From NCBI GenBank assembly GCA_963822595.1, contig CAWGIG010000005.1:474331-538330 (forward strand): a stretch of 64,000 nucleotides of DNA, in the 5' to 3' direction. The notes beneath the pieces are model-generated. The model saw only the letters and a list, made by a program, of their open reading frames with translations, was not told the origin of the DNA and searched no databases. This document shows, one piece after another, positions 46,028-54,394 of the stretch; position 1 is the stretch's first letter; every line of letters starts with the position of its first letter. A program made the position numbers and the translations under genes. The stretch is from CAVRUH01 sp963822595. Its GTDB lineage: Bacteria > Chlamydiota > Chlamydiia > Chlamydiales > Waddliaceae.

Positions 46028-47368
46028 ATGAACAAGTTATTTAAACTTTTTACTGCTCTAGGGATGCTAGGAATGGCTTCTCAGGGTAACGCATCAGGCT
46101 TTGCCCTGATTGATCAAAGCGTTAGCGGCATGGGAACGGCCTATGCAGGAAGTGCAGCTACTGCAGAAGACGCCACAACAGTTTGGTTCAATCCTGCGGG
46201 GATGACCAAATTCAACTGCCAACAATACGTCATCGGAGCGCAGCCTATATTCCCTAGTGGCCATTTCCATAATGAAGACTCAATTGTTGCTCCCGAACTT
46301 GGCGGAGAACCTTTGACAGGTCCGCGAGGAAGTGATTTTGGCGTATATGGAATACTCGCTTCTTCGTATTATGTTCTTCCTTTGGGCTGCGGTTTTACAT
46401 GCGGTTTAGCTTTGAACTCCCCATTCGGTCTTGTGACCCATTACGAAAGTACTTGGCAAGGTCGTTACTATTCCCGTTTCGCTAAAGGCGTTTGCATCAA
46501 CATTAATCCGACGATTGCCTATCAAATTTGTGATAATTTGAGCATCGGTGCAGGATTCAGTGCTCAATACTTCCATAATAATTTCACACAATCAATCGAC
46601 TTCGGTTCTATTATATTCGCGGCTACCCTGGGTGCGGAGGGTTTTCCTCAAGCATTGGATGGAAAAGCTCGGTTTAAAGGAAATAGTTGGGGATTTGGAG
46701 GAAACGTTGGCCTTCTTTGGGATGTCAATTCCTGCACAAGCGTTGGGATAACCTACCGTAGTGCAGTAAAACATACTCAAAAGGGTAAAGTGACTTACAA
46801 TATACCAGACGCCGTTCCTACTGAGATTGCCTCTGTTTTTGCAGATACCCGAGGAAGATCTAAGTTAACTCTTCCACAGTCCGCTTCGATAAGTGCCGTT
46901 CATCACGTCAATTGTTGCTGGGATGTCATGGGAGATATTACTTGGACTGGCTGGAGCTCTCTTAAACATTTGATCCTGAAATATGATAGTGCTCAGCCTG
47001 AAACAGTTAATACTTTGAAATGGAAAAATGTTCTTAGATACTCTATAGGTACAACTTATCGTTTTTGGGATTGTTTTAAATTCCGCACAGGTATTGCGTA
47101 TGATGAAGGGACTGCGCGAAACAAAGTGTTGCGCGCACCGATCGTTCCTGATACGAACCGATTCTGGTTATCATTCGGTTTAGGATATGATTATACAGAA
47201 TCCTTGCATTTAGACTTCGGATATACCCATCTCTTCGCGTTAAAGTACAAAATTGATAAGAGAGAAGACCTTGGCCTCAATGAGGAAAATTTCTTCAAGG
47301 GTGAAGTAAGAGGAAACTATAGGGCTCACGTAGATGTTGTTGGCGTACAAGTCGTTTACACCTTCTAA
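46028..47368 (+). CDS. FadL/OmpP1/TodX-type outer-membrane porin, cysteine-rich
   Basis: 446 residues with a signal peptide cleaved near 22 (ASQGNASG). The mature start SGFALIDQSVSGMGTAYAGSA followed by DATTVWFNPAGM is the FadL hatch motif; the protein ends in an aromatic residue (VVYTF) as barrels do. FadL porins import long-chain fatty acids or other hydrophobic compounds. Unlike typical FadL it has about nine Cys residues, including CGFTCG and VNCCWD, which fits the disulfide-linked chlamydial envelope. Single gene with its own promoter and terminator. Confidence 0.92.
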   Translation: MNKLFKLFTALGMLGMASQGNASGFALIDQSVSGMGTAYAGSAATAEDATTVWFNPAGMTKFNCQQYVIGAQPIFPSGHFHNEDSIVAPELGGEPLTGPRGSDFGVYGILASSYYVLPLGCGFTCGLALNSPFGLVTHYESTWQGRYYSRFAKGVCININPTIAYQICDNLSIGAGFSAQYFHNNFTQSIDFGSIIFAATLGAEGFPQALDGKARFKGNSWGFGGNVGLLWDVNSCTSVGITYRSAVKHTQKGKVTYNIPDAVPTEIASVFADTRGRSKLTLPQSASISAVHHVNCCWDVMGDITWTGWSSLKHLILKYDSAQPETVNTLKWKNVLRYSIGTTYRFWDCFKFRTGIAYDEGTARNKVLRAPIVPDTNRFWLSFGLGYDYTESLHLDFGYTHLFALKYKIDKREDLGLNEENFFKGEVRGNYRAHVDVVGVQVVYTF

Positions 47369-47391
47369 TAGCCTTACCTAGATTGTTCGTA

Positions 47392-47424
47392 AGTCTGCCA
47401 TGGAAACATGGCAGACTTTTTTTT
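47392..47424 (+). terminator. Rho-independent terminator after the FadL-type gene
   Basis: AGTCTGCCATG-GAAA-CATGGCAGACT: a perfect 11-bp stem with a GAAA tetraloop followed by T7. Confidence 0.93.
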
Positions 47425-47563
47425 GTAAATTACTTAAAATAAGTCACTTATATAGTTTTTATATATCTAAAATTCCTTATTCTTATTATATATAATTAAA
47501 TTATTTATTATATAATTTTTAATCTAATTATGCGATAATACAGACAGCACTAGAGGTCATAAA

Positions 47564-50500
47564 ATGGTCAGAAAATTACAGGGATACGATGAGCTGAGGA
47601 AAATCGCTGAAGGACGCGACCGCATTATTTACTCAGGGGTGCGTAAAAGTGATCAAAAATCCTTTATCTTCAAAGCCCTTCGTTCAGAGCATCCGAGTCC
47701 TGAAGTGATTGCCTTGATGTTCCACGAATATGAAGTTTCAAAGGATCTGCATTTTCCCGGCATCATTGAAATTTTCGACTTTATCCACGATCAAAATCAG
47801 TACACTTTAGTGGAAGAGGATATGCAAGGGATTCCCTTGTACGAATATTTGCAAAAAAATCCGATTACAGATTTGAATATTTTTTTTAAATTAGCCATTC
47901 AGATGACACAATCGGTTGCAGAATTGCATGCGCATTATATTATTCACAAGGATATCAAACCCAGCAATTACATCATCGATCCAAATACGTTGACCGTAAA
48001 GCTCACCGATTTCAATTTTTCCTCAAAATTATTCCACGAAATGCAACACATCGTTCCACCCTCAAAATTAGAGGGCACACTCCTATATATGGCGCCCGAA
48101 CAGAGTGGACGCATGAATATGAATATCGATTATCGCGTAGATTTCTACTCGCTGGGTGTCACTTTTTTCGAAATGCTATGTGGTCAAATCCCTTTCGATT
48201 ATGCCGATCCTTTAGAGTTATTGCATGCCCATTTAGCGAATCCTGTTCCCGATCTTACGAATGCTTATATTGAAATCCCTCCTGTCCTTAAAGAGATCGT
48301 TAATAAGTTAATGTCCAAAAATCCGAGCGATCGCTACCAGAGCGCCATAGGCATTCAAGCCGATTTAGAGCGTTGCCAAGCGTCGCTTGAGAAAACGGGG
48401 AAAATAAAGTCTTTTCCGTTAGGCCAACAAGACGTTTTTGATCGTTTAAATCTATCACAAAAATTGTATGGACGCCTTGAGGAAGCGCAAATCTTATTGG
48501 CAGCCTATGATCGAGCTAGCCAAGGCTCTGTTGAAGCCCTGATGGTTTGCGGCTACTCGGGTATCGGAAAAACGATGTTGATTAATGAAGTGCACAAACC
48601 GATGGTCAAAGATAAAGGGTACTTTATCTCGGGTAAATTCGATCAATTGGCCCGAAACACGCCTTATACTGCAATGACACAAGCTTTTAACGAAATCGCC
48701 AGACAGATTTTAGCCGAACCCGATTCCCGCTTTCAAAAAATCAAAAAAGAACTACTGGATGCTCTCGGAGGAGTAGCGCAGGTCATTATCGATTTAGCCC
48801 CCGAAATGGAACTGATTTTAGGCCCTCAGCCTCCTTTGGAGGAAATTGGACCAAATGAAGCGCAGAACCGAAGGATGATCTTCTTCAAACGCTTTTTAAA
48901 CGTGATTGCCAATAAGGATCATCCGTTAGTCATTTTCATCGACGATTTGCAATGGATCGATAGCGGCTCCTTGAAATTATTGGAATATATTTTGACGGAT
49001 GAGGAGTTAAGCCATGTTCTTTTGATTGGCGCCTATCGAGATAATGAAGTTGATGATGATCATCCGCTGAATCAATTGTTTAAGCAAATCCGAAACAAAG
49101 GGAAAGAGGTTTCAACTTTATCTTTAGGGCCCTTGACTCAATCCGACTTTGAAGCTCTATTTCAGGACAGTTTTAATCGTAAAGATGAAAGTCTAAAATC
49201 TTTTTCCAATTTGATTCACAAACGCACGGAAGGTAACCCTTTCTTCTGTAAACAGGTGATTAATACCCTCTATAAAGAGCAGCTCTTATATTTCGATTAT
49301 ACCCAACGTCGTTGGGACTGGAATTTAGATGGAATCATCGCTTTAAAAATAACCGACAACGTCGTTGATTTGATGCTGAGAAAGTTGTCGGAATTGCCCG
49401 AAAATACGCAGACAATGCTTAAATACGCCGCCTGTATCGGTAACCGTTTTAGTATAGAAACGCTGAAATTAGTGAGTGAAAAACCCCTGGATGAAATCGG
49501 CAGGGTGCTTTGGCCTGCTTTAGAGCAGGAATTGATTTTAACCTTACGGCTTGGCTACAAACGCCTGGAAGCTCTGAAAGAGGAAAATTTAGCCATCGTT
49601 TTATCAAAGGGAATATCCTTCCAATTTGCTCACGACCGAGTACAACAGGCCGTATACCAGGGGATTGCTCCGGAGGAAAGGAAGAAAATCCACTTAAGTC
49701 TTGCACGACTACTTCTCGAAAAAGAACCGGAAACCGCCACGAAGGAACGCTTGTTTGAATTAGTCGATCATTTTAATGAGGCTTACGATTTATTAGAAGG
49801 TGCTGAAAAGATGCAAGTTGCCGAACTGAATTATAAAGCCGGCCTAAAAGCCCGCAGCGCCAACGCCTACCAACCGATGTCAAACTATTTAAAAATAGCC
49901 TTAATATTGTTAGGGGAGAATGCTTGGAATACCTCCTATGATTTGACATTTGCCGTGAATTGTGAATTTGCATGGAGCTTGTTTTTATTAAACAGATTAG
50001 AGGAAGCTCAGAATTTAGTTAAAAGTCTATTGGAAAAAACCAAACAAAAATTAGATCGAGTTAAGCTCGATCTCTTGCAAATAAAAATTTATGGGGTGCA
50101 GGGTCAATTTGACGAAGCCTTAGAGGTGATTATAAAGTCTCTCAGAATGCTAGGCATAAAAGTTGTTGAAAACCCCACCAAATTCAATGTATTGTCACAA
50201 CTGATCCAATTTCGATGGCTCATGCGCCGTTTTCATGTAGAACGATTGGAAAAGGAATTGCCTACAATCGAAGATCCTTCCACCAAAGCCGCCTTTGATC
50301 TTTTACTTGAAATATTATATCCTGCCTCCTGGAAGGGTGGAGTGTACGTGTCTTACTTCGGTATGATTGCAGTGAATTTAATTCTTCGCACAGGAAAACC
50401 GAAAGCTGCAGCCGGGATTTTTATGATGTACCCATTAATTATCCGCTATTCTTCGAGAGATGTCGATGCGATTTTCAAATATTGGAACTTGGTTGAACGG

Positions 50501-52909
50501 TTATTTTTAGAATCTCAGGATAAATACAGTTCCAGTCAAATGTATCCGGGTTACACAGGCACTTTACTTGCACTGCGTTATCCAATCAAAACCGGTGATG
50601 ATTATCTTTTACGCGCTATTCAGTATGCCACCGAATCGGGAAATATCAGCGCCGTAGGCGTCATCAAGTCAAGCTTAGCAGGTCAAAGGCGAAATGAAGG
50701 CCAGTCTTTAAAAGAGATGTGCTTCGCTGCCGAAAAGGCAATCCAAGCGCTCAAAGAGAGCGGTCAAAAAGACTGGCAGACTATGGTAGAAATAAGCTTG
50801 CTTACATTTAAAATTCAAATGAATGGGATGAAGGAATATGAAGAGCCACTTAACATTCTTAAACAGACGCTTCTAAGATCGCAAAGTGATGTGTTAAAAG
50901 GTATTATGTTTATGAATATAAGTCCTGTTCATTATTTTTTAGAAAATTATGAGCGGGCGGTGCGTAACCACTGGCAATGGTATAAGGTCATCCAGGGTAT
51001 CGTGCAAGTTACTACCCACTCCGAACTGGCAAAAGCCATCGACGCCCTAAGCATCATTAAGTGTCTGCCTAAGGTAAATATGTGGAAGCGTTGGACCTAT
51101 CAAAAACGTATACGCCTTATTATGAGCGAACTAAAATGGATATCAGGGGAACAACCCGGGAATTTTCTCCATTGCTATTTATGTGTGAAAGGCGAGTATT
51201 TGAAGTGGAAGGGTTATTCTGCCGAGGCCTTAAAGGACTTTGACGCAGCTATCGAAAATGCCAAAAAAGGGAATTTTTATTTATGGGTGGCCGTTGCCAA
51301 TGAATTAGCCGGAGAGATGTTGATGGAACAAAATCAACCTCGATTCGCTAAAGATTATATCCGAGAGGCCTCCTATTTCTATGATCGTTATGGGATGATG
51401 CCGAAAGTTCATTCCCTCCATGAACATTATCCCCAATGTTTTTCCGAACAGTATCTAGCAGACTCTGAAATCTCTAAGAATGAAGTGAGTCGTACCTCTA
51501 ACATTACCGGAATGACTTCTGCTTCTTTGGATTTTATGTCCGTCATCAAAGCGAGCCAAGCGATTTCCGGTGAAATCATCACGGAAAAATTATTTGAAAA
51601 AATGTTGCATATTTTAGTTGAAAACGCCGGTGCGGAAAAAGCCTTCTTTATTGAGCGTTTAAAGGATTTTTGGGTCGTGATTGCACGGCTATCTCCCCAA
51701 GAAGAAAAGGATAAATTTGAAATGTTAAATGTTCCATTAATGGAATTTGAAAATCTACCGCAAACATTGCTTCAATTTTCTATTCGTACCGGTGAAATAG
51801 TGATGCTTCGGGATGCTTGCGAAAATAACCAGTATCAACAAGACCCCTATTTCGTTCGAACCCAAGCGAAATCGGTCTTATGTTTGCCGGTTATCCATCA
51901 AGATAAAGTCCTCGGTATTATCTATCTGGAAAATAACCAAACGACCGAGGCCTTTACTCAAGATCGAATCACCGTATTAAGCACTTTGGCGGCCCAGATT
52001 GCGATTTCTCTGGAAAATGCTCGCCACTTTGAATACACAGAACAACTATACCAGGCTACGGAAAGGTTCGTTCCAAAACCTTTTCTAAAATTATTAAATA
52101 GAGAACACGTAGAAGATGTCCAGCTCGGAGATAGCATCGAATTAAACGTAACTGTATTGTTCACGGATATCCGCGGCTATACAACCCTTATGGAGAAGAT
52201 GAATCCCCAAGAAGCCTACGCCTTTATCAACAGTTATCTGAGTTATGTTTCGCCAATCATTCGCTCTCATGAAGGGTTTATTTCGCAATATCTTGGTGAT
52301 GGAATCATGGCGTTATTTCCAGGGGAAGCAGAAGATGCCCTGGATGCTGTGTTGGAAATGGAAAAGGCATTAGTTATTTTCAATCAAGAGCAGTCGAAAC
52401 TAAACCAACCTACCATTCGCGTGGGATGTGGTTTAAATACAGGGCCCGCCATGATCGGCACGATTGGCGAAAAAGGAAGAATGGACGCCAACGTTATCAG
52501 TGACGCCGTTAATCTAGCTTCCCGTATTGAAAGTTTAAATAAATATTATGGCACTGAATTTTTGGTAAGCGAAAATACAATAAATAGCTTATCGGATATC
52601 AAGTCCTACAAATTGCGACTTGTGGATAAAGTCCGGGTCAAAGGTAAAAAAAATGCCATCCGTTTGTACCAAGTCTACCCAAAAGGAATTTTAGACGAAC
52701 ATGAACAAGAATTTATTGATACTTACGAAGAGGCCTTTAAGGCTTATGAAAAAGGGGAGCTTGCCCAAGCCCTCGAAAGTTTCCAAAAATGCCAAAGTCT
52801 AAAACCAGAGGAACCTTCCAGCGCCATCATGATCGAACGCTGCCAACAGCTCCTAAAAAATGGCGTCCCTTCAGACTGGGATGGCACTTATGTCATGATG
52901 CTTAAATAA
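47564..52909 (+). CDS. Ser/Thr kinase - ATPase - GAF - adenylate/guanylate cyclase fusion
   Basis: 1781 residues. (1) Kinase fold, about 1-285: Lys K37, HKD at 128-130, N135, DFN at 149-151 instead of DFG, APE at 177-179, and no clear Gly loop. (2) AAA/STAND-like ATPase from 300, with Walker A YSGIGKT (331-337) and Walker B FIDDLQWID (458-466). (3) Helical TPR-like region to about 1320. (4) GAF domain, about 1330-1490. (5) Class III cyclase domain, about 1525-1700, with metal-binding D1535 (FTDIRG) and D1579 (LGDGIMALF), and the NVISDAVNLASRIE helix. (6) TPR-like tail. HstK-type kinase-ATPase-GAF proteins usually end in a histidine kinase; here a cyclase replaces it. The ligand is unknown. 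It stands alone between terminator-flanked genes. Confidence 0.92.
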   Translation: MVRKLQGYDELRKIAEGRDRIIYSGVRKSDQKSFIFKALRSEHPSPEVIALMFHEYEVSKDLHFPGIIEIFDFIHDQNQYTLVEEDMQGIPLYEYLQKNPITDLNIFFKLAIQMTQSVAELHAHYIIHKDIKPSNYIIDPNTLTVKLTDFNFSSKLFHEMQHIVPPSKLEGTLLYMAPEQSGRMNMNIDYRVDFYSLGVTFFEMLCGQIPFDYADPLELLHAHLANPVPDLTNAYIEIPPVLKEIVNKLMSKNPSDRYQSAIGIQADLERCQASLEKTGKIKSFPLGQQDVFDRLNLSQKLYGRLEEAQILLAAYDRASQGSVEALMVCGYSGIGKTMLINEVHKPMVKDKGYFISGKFDQLARNTPYTAMTQAFNEIARQILAEPDSRFQKIKKELLDALGGVAQVIIDLAPEMELILGPQPPLEEIGPNEAQNRRMIFFKRFLNVIANKDHPLVIFIDDLQWIDSGSLKLLEYILTDEELSHVLLIGAYRDNEVDDDHPLNQLFKQIRNKGKEVSTLSLGPLTQSDFEALFQDSFNRKDESLKSFSNLIHKRTEGNPFFCKQVINTLYKEQLLYFDYTQRRWDWNLDGIIALKITDNVVDLMLRKLSELPENTQTMLKYAACIGNRFSIETLKLVSEKPLDEIGRVLWPALEQELILTLRLGYKRLEALKEENLAIVLSKGISFQFAHDRVQQAVYQGIAPEERKKIHLSLARLLLEKEPETATKERLFELVDHFNEAYDLLEGAEKMQVAELNYKAGLKARSANAYQPMSNYLKIALILLGENAWNTSYDLTFAVNCEFAWSLFLLNRLEEAQNLVKSLLEKTKQKLDRVKLDLLQIKIYGVQGQFDEALEVIIKSLRMLGIKVVENPTKFNVLSQLIQFRWLMRRFHVERLEKELPTIEDPSTKAAFDLLLEILYPASWKGGVYVSYFGMIAVNLILRTGKPKAAAGIFMMYPLIIRYSSRDVDAIFKYWNLVERLFLESQDKYSSSQMYPGYTGTLLALRYPIKTGDDYLLRAIQYATESGNISAVGVIKSSLAGQRRNEGQSLKEMCFAAEKAIQALKESGQKDWQTMVEISLLTFKIQMNGMKEYEEPLNILKQTLLRSQSDVLKGIMFMNISPVHYFLENYERAVRNHWQWYKVIQGIVQVTTHSELAKAIDALSIIKCLPKVNMWKRWTYQKRIRLIMSELKWISGEQPGNFLHCYLCVKGEYLKWKGYSAEALKDFDAAIENAKKGNFYLWVAVANELAGEMLMEQNQPRFAKDYIREASYFYDRYGMMPKVHSLHEHYPQCFSEQYLADSEISKNEVSRTSNITGMTSASLDFMSVIKASQAISGEIITEKLFEKMLHILVENAGAEKAFFIERLKDFWVVIARLSPQEEKDKFEMLNVPLMEFENLPQTLLQFSIRTGEIVMLRDACENNQYQQDPYFVRTQAKSVLCLPVIHQDKVLGIIYLENNQTTEAFTQDRITVLSTLAAQIAISLENARHFEYTEQLYQATERFVPKPFLKLLNREHVEDVQLGDSIELNVTVLFTDIRGYTTLMEKMNPQEAYAFINSYLSYVSPIIRSHEGFISQYLGDGIMALFPGEAEDALDAVLEMEKALVIFNQEQSKLNQPTIRVGCGLNTGPAMIGTIGEKGRMDANVISDAVNLASRIESLNKYYGTEFLVSENTINSLSDIKSYKLRLVDKVRVKGKKNAIRLYQVYPKGILDEHEQEFIDTYEEAFKAYEKGELAQALESFQKCQSLKPEEPSSAIMIERCQQLLKNGVPSDWDGTYVMMLK

Positions 52910-53017
52910 TCCAAATATATTTTCTTACAGGTTTTTCTTAGTGTTGTTTAATTTTTTGTTTTCATAAAATGACAAAGAAGTGTATATCAAATATTTAAAA
53001 TCATAACGGAGATTTTT

Positions 53018-53896
53018 ATGAAAAAATTGGTATGCCTATTTGTTTCAACACTAACATTCTCTTTACAAGCCTTTGCAGGTGAATGTTTTACGGATTGTTG
53101 CCCAAGTTGGTGCAACGATAATTTATTTATTTGTGGAGATATCGGTGCTGGATACCGTCAAGACAATTTAAAATGGGCTTTCCCAGGTTTTTCACCAGGA
53201 CTTTCCATTCATGAAAAATGGTCGAATGTTAATATTGGATATATTGAGGCTAATGCCCGAGTGGTCGCTTGCTGTCAATATATATGGAGACTTGATTTAG
53301 ATTACGGATGGTCGGGATCGCAAAAGAACCATCGTGTAACTTTCAAGGATTATAATTCTAATATCGATACCGAACTCTCAAAAACCAGCTCGAGAGCACG
53401 CGTTTACGATGTTTCAACAGGGATAGGCTATAAGCTCGACTTAGATTGTTATTGTCCGGATCTGAGCATTGCACCTTTTGTAGGTTGGTCTTTCAATCAT
53501 CAACAATTTAAAAATGCTCCTTTCTATCGTGACTCTAAGCACACTTCAAACTATTACTGGACATCTCCATGGGCTGGATTTGAAACTTCTTATAGATTCT
53601 GCTGTGATTGGATAGCTTATTTTGATTATTCGTTCCATTTCGGACATTTTCATGCTAAAATTGACGAATTTTTTAGAAGTAGGAAGCATCAGGTTAGATC
53701 CTTTGGGAATGAGTTTGAAATTGGAACAATTTACAGCTGGTGCGAATGCTGGAAGTTTGGTTTAAAATTCAATTACAAAGACTACTGGACAAAGAAAGTG
53801 AATTCCACATACGAAGCTGAATTTGGCGGTGGTCATAAACGTCGAGTTCAGTGGAATTCCTATTCCATCGGCGTAGATGCAGGCTATTGTTTCTAG
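53018..53896 (+). CDS. Chlamydial MOMP-like cysteine-rich outer-membrane protein
   Basis: 292 residues with a signal peptide (cleavage after QAFA, about 20). The mature start GECFTDCCPSWCNDNLFICGDIGAGYR and many later Cys pairs (VACCQY, DLDCYCPD, RFCCDW, WCECW) are typical of the expanded MOMP-like families of Waddlia/Simkania/Rhabdochlamydia-type chlamydiae. Alternating beta strands and a C-terminal aromatic (GYCF) indicate a barrel of about 10-12 strands. Expected role: disulfide-linked structural porin. A purine-rich ACGGAG lies before the ATG, and a strong terminator follows. Confidence 0.85.
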   Translation: MKKLVCLFVSTLTFSLQAFAGECFTDCCPSWCNDNLFICGDIGAGYRQDNLKWAFPGFSPGLSIHEKWSNVNIGYIEANARVVACCQYIWRLDLDYGWSGSQKNHRVTFKDYNSNIDTELSKTSSRARVYDVSTGIGYKLDLDCYCPDLSIAPFVGWSFNHQQFKNAPFYRDSKHTSNYYWTSPWAGFETSYRFCCDWIAYFDYSFHFGHFHAKIDEFFRSRKHQVRSFGNEFEIGTIYSWCECWKFGLKFNYKDYWTKKVNSTYEAEFGGGHKRRVQWNSYSIGVDAGYCF

Positions 53897-53914
53897 ATTA
53901 AGTTGTTAGTCTCG

Positions 53915-53956
53915 CAATAAAAAAAAGGAATGGGGAGACCCATTCCTTTTTTATTG
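53915..53956 (+). terminator. Rho-independent terminator after the MOMP-like gene
   Basis: CAATAAAAAAAAGGAATGGG and its complement around GAGA form a stem with a T-rich 3' side. The same GGAATGGG stem ends the convergent acylase gene at 54342. Confidence 0.9.
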
Positions 53957-54284
53957 TCGCGGTAGGATCAGTCGCTCTACGCGATGCGCTCCAAGCTCTA
54001 TGGTAACACTTGATCTACCCCGGATTCCGATGCGTCACCCGGGGCTCTAATGGTACGTCCTTCGCGATGCGCTCCGGACCCATGAAATCATTTAATTATT
54101 GCGAACTCTTGAATGATTTGATTATTCTGAATTCGTGAAATCCCTTAATTATTTCTGAGTCCGGAGCGCATCGCGAAGGACGTACTCATTAGAGCCCCGG
54201 GTGACGCATCGGAACCCGGGGTAGATTAGGTATTAGCATAGAGCTCGGAGCGCATCGCGTAGAGCGACTGATTCTACTGCGACA
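53955..54284. repeat. Palindromic intergenic element, copy 3
   Basis: A 330-base inverted repeat with the same blocks as copies 1 and 2: TCAGTCGCTCTACGCGATGCG, GATGCGTCACCCGGGGCTCTAAT, TCCTTCGCGATGCGCTCCGG and complements. The centre is longer than in the other copies and contains a partial duplication of AATCATTTAATTATT-like sequence. It lies in the convergent gap, bracketed by two terminators. Confidence 0.87.
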
Positions 54285-54341
54285 CTTGCGACGTCCATGC
54301 ATTTAAAGGTGTGGATAGAGAATTTTAAGCAGTTATTAGTC

Positions 54342-54373
54342 CAAAAAAAAAGGAATGGGATGCCCCATTCCTT
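54342..54373 (-). terminator. Terminator of the penicillin acylase gene
   Basis: Read on the minus strand: AAAGGAATGGGG-CAT-CCCATTCCTTT followed by T6. It lies 22 bases after the stop codon. Confidence 0.88.
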
Positions 54374-54394
54374 TCGTTGGACTAGCAACTTGCT

